A stretch of 64,000 bases of DNA from SIG653 sp045577455 (GTDB lineage Bacteria; Bacillota; Clostridia; Oscillospirales; CAG-382). Within the stretch, counting starts at the first letter, position 1, and each line of letters begins with the position of its first letter. Below the pieces are notes generated by a model. That model ran no database searches. It had not been told where the DNA came from and worked only from the letters and a program-made list of their open reading frames with translations. The DNA lies in contig JAZNIJ010000190.1 of NCBI GenBank assembly GCA_045577455.1, forward strand, positions 10,445 to 74,444. Direction: 5' to 3'. Shown piece by piece: positions 40,948 to 50,055 of the stretch. Position numbers and translations under genes: made by a program.

Positions 40948-42597
40948 ATGAAAACCGTAACAAAACAAAGAATTAATTTAGTAAAAGCGTTTTCATTGTT
41001 TCTCGTTATTGCAATAAGCGGATGCATTTTTGCAAATTTACCATTGTCTGCATTGGCAGAAGGAGCAATTGGAGAGCTTTGGGTTGCAGGTGTTCAGGTT
41101 ACAGAGGAAAATGCAGGAGATATTCTTGGAGACGGAACTGCTTTTTATAACTTTGAAAATAACACACTCACTCTTAAAAACGCAAATATAACAAATGCAC
41201 TTGACGATAATGATGGTCTTTTTGGAATTTATTCCGAAGGTGGGCTTAATATTGCTCTTGAAGGTGAAAACAAAATAGAAATTCCCGAAGGCAATATAGA
41301 CTCATACGGAATTTATGTTGAAGGCGACCTTCATTTAAGCGGTGATTCTGTTCTCATTAAAAACGGTAACACTGCAAATATTCCGGGCGGTGTTGATTTT
41401 GTTGAAAATGTTGCCATTTATGCAACGGGTAAAATTACCGTAAGCGGTGCAAAAGCAGAACTGTTTGCAGGTAATGTTGATGCGCCTGACGGAATTATAG
41501 CGTACAGCGAAGGTGTTTTCACTCAGGGCGCAATAGAAATTAAAGACGGCGGAAACCTTTTTGCCTTTGGCGGTGATGTAACGGGCAATGCATCCTTTGC
41601 CGCAAGTATGGGAATTGAGGCGTACGGTGCGGAAGATTCTCTCGTTTACGTTGCTGTGAATGACGGTGGAATAACGGGCACAGGGGGAGAGGTAGTTTCA
41701 AAAGAAACTTCCATAAGCAACGGTATTTATATACTATACGGTGATATGCTTGCCACTTCAAATGATTCTTTTTTGAGCTTTGAAGGGGGAAATGCAACGG
41801 CTGTATCCAATGATGGAGTTAAAACAGGTGCTTGCAGTAATGGAGCATATATCAGTGGTGGTAACTTTGGCGCAGTTGGCGGAAACATTCATTTCACCGC
41901 AAAAGAATGTGTTGCAGATGTGGTTTACGGTGATGCACTTAAGGTAGAATATGAAATTGTACACGAAGAAGCATATGGCGGTATTGTTATAATTGATTGT
42001 GTTGATGTTCATCCAACATCATACGGCTACGGCTTTGTCGGAACAAATGTTGAGTTTAAATCCGAATGCGGACTTGCAATATATGCTGAGTTTGGCATTG
42101 AAATAAGCGATAACCTTGTTATTTCATCACCCGAAGAAGGTTATACCTTTATGGGAGACGGTGAGAATCTATATTATACAATTATGGATAAAGACGAAAA
42201 CGAGGTATCTCGAGCAAAGATTGAGGTTTTAACTCATAAGGTTTATATAAATGATGCAGAGAGAAAGCTTTCTGTTCTCGTTGCGGATAAAATGAGCATA
42301 AACGAAATATACTCTGAAAAAATGGGCGTTGAAGATTTTGCGGAATACCTTATCACCGAAAAAGAAGGTTATGTTTTTGAGGGCTGGTATTATGACGAGG
42401 AGTTCACAAAGGAATTTTCCTTTGACGATAGTATCGAATCCACATTGACCGTATATGGGAAATGGACCAAAGTAACAGACGACCCATCGGGTGATATACC
42501 AAAGCCGGGAGACGGTGGAAAAACTGTTTTCTGTGTTCTTGCTTTTGTATCGTTGGCAGTTGTAACTCTTTTGGTTAAAAAACAGAAAAGAGCATAA
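40948..42597 (+). CDS. Membrane-anchored surface protein with beta-helix-like body and InlB-type repeat
   Basis: The protein is 549 residues. A signal peptide occupies about 1-37 (ending near SALAEG). Residues 40-380 have repeated short strands such as LTLKNANITNA and GIYSEGGLNIALEGENKIEI, as in right-handed beta-helix proteins. A Listeria-Bacteroides repeat (GYVFEGWYYDEEFTKEFSF) lies near 470-505. A hydrophobic helix and a basic end (KKQKRA) form the anchor, with no LPXTG. The N-terminal body resembles parts of the giant protein at 30957 and of the dockerin proteins. GGAGGAG precedes the ATG. Confidence 0.88.
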   Translation: MKTVTKQRINLVKAFSLFLVIAISGCIFANLPLSALAEGAIGELWVAGVQVTEENAGDILGDGTAFYNFENNTLTLKNANITNALDDNDGLFGIYSEGGLNIALEGENKIEIPEGNIDSYGIYVEGDLHLSGDSVLIKNGNTANIPGGVDFVENVAIYATGKITVSGAKAELFAGNVDAPDGIIAYSEGVFTQGAIEIKDGGNLFAFGGDVTGNASFAASMGIEAYGAEDSLVYVAVNDGGITGTGGEVVSKETSISNGIYILYGDMLATSNDSFLSFEGGNATAVSNDGVKTGACSNGAYISGGNFGAVGGNIHFTAKECVADVVYGDALKVEYEIVHEEAYGGIVIIDCVDVHPTSYGYGFVGTNVEFKSECGLAIYAEFGIEISDNLVISSPEEGYTFMGDGENLYYTIMDKDENEVSRAKIEVLTHKVYINDAERKLSVLVADKMSINEIYSEKMGVEDFAEYLITEKEGYVFEGWYYDEEFTKEFSFDDSIESTLTVYGKWTKVTDDPSGDIPKPGDGGKTVFCVLAFVSLAVVTLLVKKQKRA

Positions 42598-42633
42598 ACA
42601 TAATTCTAAAAGAACATAATTTAAAATTCAAAT

Positions 42634-42665
42634 AAAGCCACTGTGAGATTTTTTGCAGTGGCTTT
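42634..42665 (+). terminator. Terminator hairpin after the surface protein
   Basis: AAAGCCACTG (42634-42643) pairs with CAGTGGCTTT (42656-42665). The T-run is short (TTT then CGTGTTT). Confidence 0.85.
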
Positions 42666-42687
42666 CGTGTTTAAAACTGCTTTGTGA

Positions 42688-42716
42688 TTGACATTTGCAA
42701 AAAAGTATGGTATCAT
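42688..42716 (+). promoter_or_regulatory. Promoter of gpsA
   Basis: TTGACA at 42688-42693, a 17-bp spacer and TATCAT at 42711-42716. Confidence 0.9.
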
Positions 42717-42790
42717 AAAAATATAAAAGGTAGAATAGTATGTTTTTGCAGTTTTGCAGGGGTTTTTAATACAGTAAATGGAGAAATATT

Positions 42791-43819
42791 ATGATAGATA
42801 AAATTAAAATAGGGGTGTTGGGTGCAGGAACATGGGGCGTTGCATTGGCAAGATTGTTATGCAATGCAGGTCACAATGTAACTGTCTGGTCAGCCATAGA
42901 AAAAGAAGTGGATGAGCTGTCTTTAACAAGAAAACATCCCAATTTGCCATATGTTGAGCTTCCCGAAGGAATAAATTATACAAAAGACATAAAAGATGTA
43001 TGCTCTGAAAAAAATATACTTTTGTTTGCTGTGCCATCACCATTTGTAAGGGCAACGGCAAGAAAGGTTGCGCCTTTTGTAACTGATGAGCAGATAATTG
43101 TTGATGCCGCAAAGGGGATTGAAGAAGAAACTCTTTATACAATGTCTGAAATTATTGCAGATGAGATAAAGAACACATGCGTTAAAATCGTTGCGTTGTC
43201 AGGGCCCACCCACGCAGAGGAGGTTGTTAAGGATTTTCCAACAACAATAGTTTCTGCAAGCAAGGATATGTCTGCGGCGGAGTATGTGCAGAGGGTGTTT
43301 AACACAGAATCAATGCGAGTGTACACCAACGATGATATTATTGGGGTGGAGCTTTGCGGAGCGTTGAAAAATGTTATTGCCCTTGCTTGCGGTGTTGCAA
43401 CGGGTTATGGATGTGGTGATAACGCAAGGGCAGCTTTAATTACAAGGGGAATTGCTGAAATATCCCGTTTGGGTATGGCAATGGGACTTAGAGAACAGAC
43501 CTTCGGAGGACTTGCAGGTATTGGTGATTTGATTGTAACTGCAACGAGTATGAACAGCCGAAACTTGAGATGCGGAATATTGCTTGGAAAAGGAGTTCCT
43601 GTTAAAGAGGCAACAGAGCAGGTTGGAATGGTTGTTGAAGGGCTTAATGCTTTGCCTGCATCCTTGAAGTTAGCAAAAAAATATAATGTGGAAATGCCGA
43701 TTGTAGAAGCAGTAAATGCTATTACATCGGGAAGTTTAAGCGTTTCTCAGGTTGTTCGTTCACTTATGTCGAGAGACCTTAAATCAGAGCTTGGCGCAAC
43801 AGCGTTTAATGAGAGATAG
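42791..43819 (+). CDS. gpsA: Glycerol-3-phosphate dehydrogenase (NAD(P)+)
   Basis: The protein is 342 residues, standard for GpsA. It reduces dihydroxyacetone phosphate to sn-glycerol 3-phosphate for phospholipid synthesis. The NAD(P) site IGVLGAGTWGVALARLL, the LSGPTHAEEV block and ELCGALKNVIALACGVATGYGCGDNARAALITRG with the catalytic lysine are all present. The gene has its own promoter; plsY, a usual partner, is not adjacent. Confidence 0.97.
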   Translation: MIDKIKIGVLGAGTWGVALARLLCNAGHNVTVWSAIEKEVDELSLTRKHPNLPYVELPEGINYTKDIKDVCSEKNILLFAVPSPFVRATARKVAPFVTDEQIIVDAAKGIEEETLYTMSEIIADEIKNTCVKIVALSGPTHAEEVVKDFPTTIVSASKDMSAAEYVQRVFNTESMRVYTNDDIIGVELCGALKNVIALACGVATGYGCGDNARAALITRGIAEISRLGMAMGLREQTFGGLAGIGDLIVTATSMNSRNLRCGILLGKGVPVKEATEQVGMVVEGLNALPASLKLAKKYNVEMPIVEAVNAITSGSLSVSQVVRSLMSRDLKSELGATAFNER

Positions 43820-43829
43820 CATCTTGCCA

Positions 43830-43884
43830 TTGATAGAAACAAACAGAAATGTTTTTCGCTTTTGGGCTTTGATAGAAACAAACA
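43830..43884. repeat. Short direct repeat after gpsA
   Basis: TTGATAGAAACAAACA occurs at 43830 and again at 43869, 39 bp apart. Nothing else is visible in 43820-43974. Confidence 0.75.
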
Positions 43885-43974
43885 TAAATATTCTTTAAGT
43901 TTTGTATTTGCGGAAACAAGGTTTTTTGGCAGTGTTTGGCTTTAAGAAAATAAGCTGTTAAAGGGTTTAAAATT

Positions 43975-44385
43975 ATGAAAAAAACAAGAATTATATATGG
44001 AATTATTGCCCTTGTTATATTTTTAAGTGAAGTGTATATTGCACTCTTTGTAAGAGACAATTTTATACGCCCATATTTTGGTGATGTTCTTGTTACTGCG
44101 CTTATATGTTGTTTTATAAGAGTTTTCTTTCCCTTGGAAGCTTATTCCCTGAAAAGAAAAGGTGTTTGGATTATGCCCCTCGGAGTGTTCGCCTTCTCGG
44201 TTTGCGTTGAAATTGCGCAGTATTTTAACTATGTGGATTTGCTCGGGCTTGGTCATATAGAGTTTTTCAGAATAGTTATGGGAACGGGCTTTGCTGTCGA
44301 GGATATATGGTGTTACGCTGTCGGCTGTGCTTTTTTCCTTTTAGCAGAAGTATTCCTTCGATTAAAAAAGAAAAATTGCAATTAG
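43975..44385 (+). CDS. DUF2809-family membrane protein
   Basis: The protein is 136 residues with about four membrane segments. FVRDNFIRPYFGDVLVTALICCFIR and the later FSVCVEIAQYFNYVDLLGL match the DUF2809 pattern. The family role is unknown. The ribosome binding site is weak (AAGGG, about 10 bases upstream). Confidence 0.85.
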   Translation: MKKTRIIYGIIALVIFLSEVYIALFVRDNFIRPYFGDVLVTALICCFIRVFFPLEAYSLKRKGVWIMPLGVFAFSVCVEIAQYFNYVDLLGLGHIEFFRIVMGTGFAVEDIWCYAVGCAFFLLAEVFLRLKKKNCN

Positions 44386-44418
44386 ATTTTATGTAACTGA
44401 TAATCAGTAAAGGGATAA

Positions 44419-45099
44419 ATGGCAATAATGGAAAAATTTGAAATTGTAAATGGTATTCTTTTAAAATACAACGGAACAGACAAGCAAATAACCATCCCGG
44501 ATGGAGTTAAAACAATTGGAGAATGTGCATTTCAGGATTGCGTATCCCTTGAAAGTGTTGTTATTCCCAACAGTGTGAATTTTCTTGGAGCGAGAGGGTT
44601 TTATAACTGCACATCACTTAAAAATGTCTTGCTCACCGGTGTTGAAATTATTGGCAGTGAAGCATTTGGAGGTTGTTCATCTCTTGAAAGTGTTACATTT
44701 GGCGGTGCTACATATATAGGTCAGAAAGCATTTTGCGGTTGTGCATTACAGACGGTAACAATACCAGATGGTGTAACGGAAATTTGCGGATGGGCATTTA
44801 GCGGTTGCCCCATAACTGAAATAACAATTGGAAATTGTGTTGAAACTATTGGCGAATTTGCTTTTTGTAATTGCACATCTATTAAGAGGGTAACCATTCC
44901 CGAAAGCGTAACAACCTTGGGCAATGGAGGGTTTTACTGTTGCTCCGCTTTAGAAAACATAACATTTGAAAATAAAGCAACAGAAATTGGTTTCAGGGCA
45001 TTTTGGGGTTGTGAATCCCTTACAATAAAAGGGTATGCCGGCAGTGTTGCAGAAAAGTATTCAATGGAAAATAACATTAAATTTAAAGAAGTGCAGTGA
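44419..45099 (+). CDS. BspA-type leucine-rich-repeat protein, apparently not exported
   Basis: The protein is 226 residues and almost entirely 22-24-residue LRR_5 units (TIGECAFQDCVSLESVVIP and similar, about nine copies). There is no signal peptide or anchor. The start may be 44419 or ATG 44428, because AAAGGGA is 3 bases from the first and 12 from the second. It ends KEVQ; a decayed echo of its last codons follows. The repeats match those at the C-terminus of the protein at 30957-36239, suggesting repeat exchange. Its binding partner is unknown. Confidence 0.88.
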   Translation: MAIMEKFEIVNGILLKYNGTDKQITIPDGVKTIGECAFQDCVSLESVVIPNSVNFLGARGFYNCTSLKNVLLTGVEIIGSEAFGGCSSLESVTFGGATYIGQKAFCGCALQTVTIPDGVTEICGWAFSGCPITEITIGNCVETIGEFAFCNCTSIKRVTIPESVTTLGNGGFYCCSALENITFENKATEIGFRAFWGCESLTIKGYAGSVAEKYSMENNIKFKEVQ

Positions 45100-45293
45100 A
45101 ATCTGTTGCTGAAAGTTTTGATGAAAAGTATTCAATGAAAAAACATATATTTTGAAGAAATATAATTCAAACAAAGCTCACATAATATCCAAATGGTGAG
45201 AAATCTTTTCAACGATAGGACAAGAAAAAGTTTAATTTAAAATCCCCAAAATATCAATATGCAAAAAATGTCTGAAAATAAGGAAGGTATAAA

Positions 45294-46616
45294 ATGTCAA
45301 TATATTCAGATTTGGTTTCAAGAAAAGAAATGCTTGCTCTTGTGGGACTTGGATATGTGGGTATGCCTATAGCGGTTGCCTTTGCAAACGAAGGGCTTAA
45401 TGTTATTGGGTTTGACCTTGATAAAAAGAAAATAGAGATTTATAAATCGGGTATCGACCCAACAAGTGAGGTTGGAAACGAGATAATAACCAACACAACC
45501 GTTGAATTTACACATGATGAGAACGATTTAAAACGGTCAAAATTTATAATAGTTGCTGTTCCAACGCCAATAAATCTTGACCATACTCCTGACCTTTATC
45601 CCGTTATCGAAGCAAGCAGAATTGTTGGAAAAAACCTTGTGAAGGGAGCAATAGTTGTTTATGAATCAACCGTATATCCCGGTGTTACCGAAGATGTTTG
45701 CATTCCTATTCTTGAAGAAGAATCGGGCTTGAAATGCGGTGTGGATTTTAAGGTTGGTTATTCCCCTGAAAGAATTAACCCCGGTGATAAGTTGCATCGT
45801 CTTGAAAATATATGTAAAATCGTTTCGGGTATAGATGACGAGTCCCTTGAAGAAATAAAGAATGTTTATAATCTTATTATCAAGGTTGGAACATACCCTG
45901 TATCAAATATAAAAACTGCAGAAGCAATTAAAGTTGTTGAAAACAGCCAAAGAGATGTAAATATTGCATTTATGAATGAATTAGCTATGGTTTTTGACAG
46001 GATGGGTATAGATACAAACGAGGTCGTTGACGGGATGAATACGAAGTGGAACGCTTTGGGCTTCCGTCCCGGTCTTGTTGGCGGTCATTGCATCGGTGTT
46101 GACCCATATTATTTCACATACGAAGCAGAGAAGCTCAGCTATCATAGCCAGATTATACTCGCTGGTCGTATTGTGAATGATGGTATGGCAAAATTTGTAA
46201 CCGATTCAACGGTTAAACAAATAATATTGGCAGGCAAAGCACCCAAAAAGTCAAAGGTTGTAATTCTTGGTTTGACATTTAAAGAAAACTGTCCCGATAT
46301 AAGAAACAGCAAGGTAGGGGATATTGTTAAATATCTTGAAGAATATGGAATTTCCCCTGTTGTTGTTGATCCTTTAGCAAATAAAGAAGAAGCCCTCCAT
46401 GAATATGGGATTAAGATTGTTTCCCTTAAAGAAATATCAGATGCCGATTGTGTGATTATAGCTGTTGCTCATAATGAATTTAAGGCGCTTTCTCTTGATG
46501 ACATAAAGGCAATGTATTCAAGGGGTGCAGACAACGAGAAAGTTTTAATTGATGTAAAGGGAATTTATAACATTTCTCAGCTTAAACAATCGGGATTGAG
46601 ATATTGGAGACTCTGA
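45294..46616 (+). CDS. UDP-N-acetylhexosamine 6-dehydrogenase (WbpA/TviB/WecC family)
   Basis: The protein is 440 residues. It converts a UDP-HexNAc to its uronic acid for capsule or glycan assembly. Rossmann start LALVGLGYVGMPIAVAFANEG, PTPINLDHTPDL, YESTVYPGVTED, and the catalytic-cysteine block GLVGGHCIGVDPYYFTYEA with Cys near residue 265. It is followed by a glycosyltransferase gene, which fits a glycan-synthesis pair. AAGGAAGG precedes the ATG. The sugar stereochemistry is not decidable. Confidence 0.94.
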   Translation: MSIYSDLVSRKEMLALVGLGYVGMPIAVAFANEGLNVIGFDLDKKKIEIYKSGIDPTSEVGNEIITNTTVEFTHDENDLKRSKFIIVAVPTPINLDHTPDLYPVIEASRIVGKNLVKGAIVVYESTVYPGVTEDVCIPILEEESGLKCGVDFKVGYSPERINPGDKLHRLENICKIVSGIDDESLEEIKNVYNLIIKVGTYPVSNIKTAEAIKVVENSQRDVNIAFMNELAMVFDRMGIDTNEVVDGMNTKWNALGFRPGLVGGHCIGVDPYYFTYEAEKLSYHSQIILAGRIVNDGMAKFVTDSTVKQIILAGKAPKKSKVVILGLTFKENCPDIRNSKVGDIVKYLEEYGISPVVVDPLANKEEALHEYGIKIVSLKEISDADCVIIAVAHNEFKALSLDDIKAMYSRGADNEKVLIDVKGIYNISQLKQSGLRYWRL

Positions 46617-46702
46617 TTTTCGTATGCCTGAAAAGCAAATTCATGTATAATATGCTTCTTAATTTGCATTGATTAAATCCAAGATAAAACGAAAACTAAG
46701 CA

Positions 46703-46738
46703 AAACCGACTTCACTTTTTAAAGAGGAGTCGGTTTTT
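46703..46738 (+). terminator. Intrinsic terminator
   Basis: AAACCGACT (46703-46711) pairs with AGTCGGTTT (46728-46736), then TTTT. Confidence 0.85.
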
Positions 46739-46783
46739 ATAATGTTCTATAAAACTAAGGAAAGAAAAAATAACAGAATAAAC

Positions 46784-46812
46784 TTGAAAAATACACAATT
46801 TAGTTGTATAAT
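46784..46812 (+). promoter_or_regulatory. Promoter of the glycosyltransferase gene
   Basis: TTGAAA at 46784-46789, a 17-bp spacer and TATAAT at 46807-46812. Confidence 0.85.
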
Positions 46813-46879
46813 GTTAAATGGATATATTTGGAGCTTTTGAGTTTTCTTGTGGTATTGCAAATATTAAACAGGTGTTTAT

Positions 46880-48127
46880 ATGAAGGTTTTGTTTTTGTGT
46901 GGCATTATTGACGAAGAAAATATAGAAGAAATAGCAAAACAAACTGCTTCTAAAGTGGATTATGCGGCAAATCTTTTTCAGCAAAAGCTGCTTGAAGGGT
47001 TTATCCATATTATGAAGGATAATAAATCGCTTCAAGATGAAGGTAGAGAGATAGAAGAAATTTCTGTTTTATCGGCACCTTTTATAGGAGCATACCCAAA
47101 GGGAAGCAATATATCAAGCTTTAAGGGGTTCGGCAAAAATAGGGAAGGATACACATATGTTAAGTTTAACAACATATGGGGAGTAAGAAATATATCCCGA
47201 ACAAATGCGTTGAAAAAGGCAATAAAGACCTTTGCGGAGAGTGAGGGCGAAAAGCTGATTCTTATATACTGTCCCCATACGCCTTTTGTTAAAGCGGCAG
47301 AATATGCGAAAAAAATAGATAAAAGCATAAAGATTTGCCTGTATGCCCCCGATGTTCCGCAGTATATGAATATATCGGATAAAATAAACCCAATATATAA
47401 AATTGCAAAAAAATATGATATTGCTTCTATAACAAAGCATATGGCTTGTGTTGATACATTTGTGCTTTTAACAAAGTATATGGTGAACTATTTACCTGTT
47501 GGAAATAAACCCTATAAGGTTATAGAGGGAATTGTTTCTCCAAATATTTTTGAAACCAATAGATATAAGGAATTTGCAGAAATAGAAGACGGAAAAAAAT
47601 ACATTGTTTATACAGGAAGTATAACAGAAAAATACGGTGTTTCAAATCTTGTTGATGCAATGAAGTATATCTCCGACACGGATATATTTTTGGTGCTTTG
47701 CGGTTTGGGCGATGCATACCAATATGCAAAATCTGCAAGTGAGAAAGACAAACGAATTATACTTTTAGGACAGGTTACATCAAGCGTTGCTGCCGAGTGG
47801 CAACAAAAGGCAACCGTTCTTGTAAATCCACGGCAAGGCACAGAGGTTTATACGAGAGTTTCTTTTCCATCTAAAAACATTGAATATTTATTGTCAGGTA
47901 ACCCCGTTGTTGCATATCTTCTTTCGGGTATGCCCGAAATATATAGGAGCTTTATTTTTGAAGTTCCACAAGGTAACCCTGCTGTTGCTTTAGCAGAAAC
48001 AATAGAAAAGGCAATTTTAGCAGATAACAAAGAAAAAAGTGAACGCTTTATGGAATATGCAAAGCAAAATTTACGGGCAAATTATATTGCAAATGAAATA
48101 ATCCGTTTGAATTTTGAAAAACAATAA
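46880..48127 (+). CDS. Glycosyltransferase (GT4/GT-B type)
   Basis: The protein is 415 residues, with an N-terminal Rossmann-like half and a C-terminal half bearing GT4 features: YIVYTGSITEKYGVSNLVDAM, FLVLCGLGDA, RIILLGQV and the nucleotide-sugar site TRVSFPSKNIEYLLSGNPVVAY (phosphate-loop Ser/Lys followed by Glu). The PSKxxEYL pattern is the usual donor-binding EX-type loop. It likely adds a sugar to a membrane-linked glycan. The preceding UDP-sugar dehydrogenase may supply its donor. No transmembrane helix is seen. Confidence 0.88.
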   Translation: MKVLFLCGIIDEENIEEIAKQTASKVDYAANLFQQKLLEGFIHIMKDNKSLQDEGREIEEISVLSAPFIGAYPKGSNISSFKGFGKNREGYTYVKFNNIWGVRNISRTNALKKAIKTFAESEGEKLILIYCPHTPFVKAAEYAKKIDKSIKICLYAPDVPQYMNISDKINPIYKIAKKYDIASITKHMACVDTFVLLTKYMVNYLPVGNKPYKVIEGIVSPNIFETNRYKEFAEIEDGKKYIVYTGSITEKYGVSNLVDAMKYISDTDIFLVLCGLGDAYQYAKSASEKDKRIILLGQVTSSVAAEWQQKATVLVNPRQGTEVYTRVSFPSKNIEYLLSGNPVVAYLLSGMPEIYRSFIFEVPQGNPAVALAETIEKAILADNKEKSERFMEYAKQNLRANYIANEIIRLNFEKQ

Positions 48128-48291
48128 ATTGTGCAGACCCATAATCAAACAAAAAATCTTATGTAAATTACCATATTAAAATGGGAAAAACCCTATGTAA
48201 ATTAACTGTATCTTTAGCAAAAAAACGGTGAAAATTATTGTAGTTAGTAAATTTGTTGTAAAAACGATTTAATAACACAGGAGGAGATAAA

Positions 48292-49956
48292 ATGTTACAG
48301 CTTGTTGAAAGTCTTATCTGGTTGCTTGCAGGTGTTGGAGTTTTTATCGTTGGTATGAATTTCTTAAGCGATGCTCTTGAAAAAAGCGCAGGTAGCGGAA
48401 TCAAGAGAATGTTGGAGAAAATCAGCAATAACAAGTTTTCGGGTGTTGGAATCGGTGCAGGAGTAACTGCAATAATTCAAAGCTCGTCTGCAACTTCTGT
48501 TATGGTTATCGGTCTTGTTAATGCAGGAGTTATGACCCTTATACAGGCAACGCCCATAATTATGGGTGCAAATATAGGAACAACCATAACAGGCCTTCTT
48601 GTTGCCCTTAAAAACGATTACTTCAATATGATAATGTACCTGTTGGCTTTCGCAGGCGTTATGATGGGATTTTTCAAAAACGAAAAAATAAAGTTAGCCG
48701 GCTTGCTTTCTTCGGGTCTTGGACTTATTTTTGTTGGTCTTAATATAATGAGCAGTGAAGCAGCGTTTGGGAACCCTCATATTATGGAAATGTTCACCAA
48801 AATATTTGAGAAGATAGATTTCCCGTTGCTTCTGATTTTTGTTGGCGCAATATTTACCGCCCTTATTCAAAGCTCATCTGCGGCAACAGGTGTTGTTATA
48901 ACAATGGTTGGAACAGGTGTGCTTCCCCTTGAGCTTGCCCTCTTTATTATCCTTGGTGCAAATATAGGAACTTGCGTAACTGCATTGCTTGCATCCGTTG
49001 GAGCTAATGAAAACTCAAAGCGAGTTGCTTTGATACATTTTACTTTCAATGTTACAGGAACAGCTTTGTTTGCGGCATTGATTTGGATATTCAGAGACCC
49101 TGCGGTTGATATGCTTGTATCCATGTTCCCAGGGGATGACCCTATGTCCCTTCAGATGCGTGTTTCCGCATTCCATGTTATATTTAATGTAACAACAACT
49201 TGCGTTCTCCTTCCATTCACAAAACACCTTGTTAAATATTCGCAGATTATTATTAAAGATAAAAAAGACACAGAAGAATCTCTTTCCCTTAAATATGTTG
49301 ATGACCGTCTTTTGTCAACTCCTCCCGTTGCATTGATGCAGGTTAAAAACGAGATGGACTATATGCTCAGCTTGGTTGAAGAAAACTTGCTCCTTTCTTT
49401 TGATGCGTTGAAAAGCGGGTCATTGTCAAGCGGTGAACGCATAAAAGCGAATGAAGTTGTTATAGACTTTACAAACAGAGAGCTTACAAAGTTTTTAATC
49501 AGGTTTTCGGTTGGCTCATCTCAAAGCGATGAAACTATTATAGGACCTTATTTCCATGTTCTTAATGACCTTGAGCGTATTGGCGACCATGCAGAAAACT
49601 TTTACGAAATTGGCGAAGAAATGCAAAGCAAAAAGATAGAGTTTTCTGAGAAGGCATATAATGATATAAAGGTTATGCACGAGGTTGTTGCCCAGATGCT
49701 TGAGGTTGCCAAAGATGCTTTTGAAAACTTAAACAAGGCAAATCTTTCCAAATTAACAGATTTGGAAAATAAGGTTGATGAAATGAAAAAAGAGTTTATT
49801 TCAAGCCATTTTCTCCGTCTTGCAGAGGGTAATTGTAATCTTGAAGTAAGCCCCTATTATTCATCAGCTATAGCAGGTCTTGAGCGTGTTGCCGACCACC
49901 TTGTTAATGTTGGATATAGTATTATAAATCCTGTTGGTTCTCAAAAGGAGAGTTGA
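48292..49956 (+). CDS. Na+/phosphate cotransporter with C-terminal PhoU domain
   Basis: The protein is 554 residues. About eight or nine membrane segments fill residues 1-310. Two inverted-repeat signature motifs are seen, QSSSATSVMV near 63 and QSSSAATGVV near 190, which form the Na/Pi binding site of the NptA/PNaS family. A PhoU-like helical domain covers about 345-545 (FHVLNDLERIGDHAENFYE and GLERVADHLVNVG, each with E/D-R-hydrophobic-x-D-H motifs). It imports inorganic phosphate. GGAGGAG precedes the ATG. No pst or pho genes are adjacent. Confidence 0.93.
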   Translation: MLQLVESLIWLLAGVGVFIVGMNFLSDALEKSAGSGIKRMLEKISNNKFSGVGIGAGVTAIIQSSSATSVMVIGLVNAGVMTLIQATPIIMGANIGTTITGLLVALKNDYFNMIMYLLAFAGVMMGFFKNEKIKLAGLLSSGLGLIFVGLNIMSSEAAFGNPHIMEMFTKIFEKIDFPLLLIFVGAIFTALIQSSSAATGVVITMVGTGVLPLELALFIILGANIGTCVTALLASVGANENSKRVALIHFTFNVTGTALFAALIWIFRDPAVDMLVSMFPGDDPMSLQMRVSAFHVIFNVTTTCVLLPFTKHLVKYSQIIIKDKKDTEESLSLKYVDDRLLSTPPVALMQVKNEMDYMLSLVEENLLLSFDALKSGSLSSGERIKANEVVIDFTNRELTKFLIRFSVGSSQSDETIIGPYFHVLNDLERIGDHAENFYEIGEEMQSKKIEFSEKAYNDIKVMHEVVAQMLEVAKDAFENLNKANLSKLTDLENKVDEMKKEFISSHFLRLAEGNCNLEVSPYYSSAIAGLERVADHLVNVGYSIINPVGSQKES

Positions 49957-50055
49957 TGAATCTTCAAAAAGATATAATTGTCTTGAATAGAATTATTGCT
50001 TGATAATTTGTTATCTTTCACATTAAATGTTTGAATTTGAAAATTGAGGTGCGTT

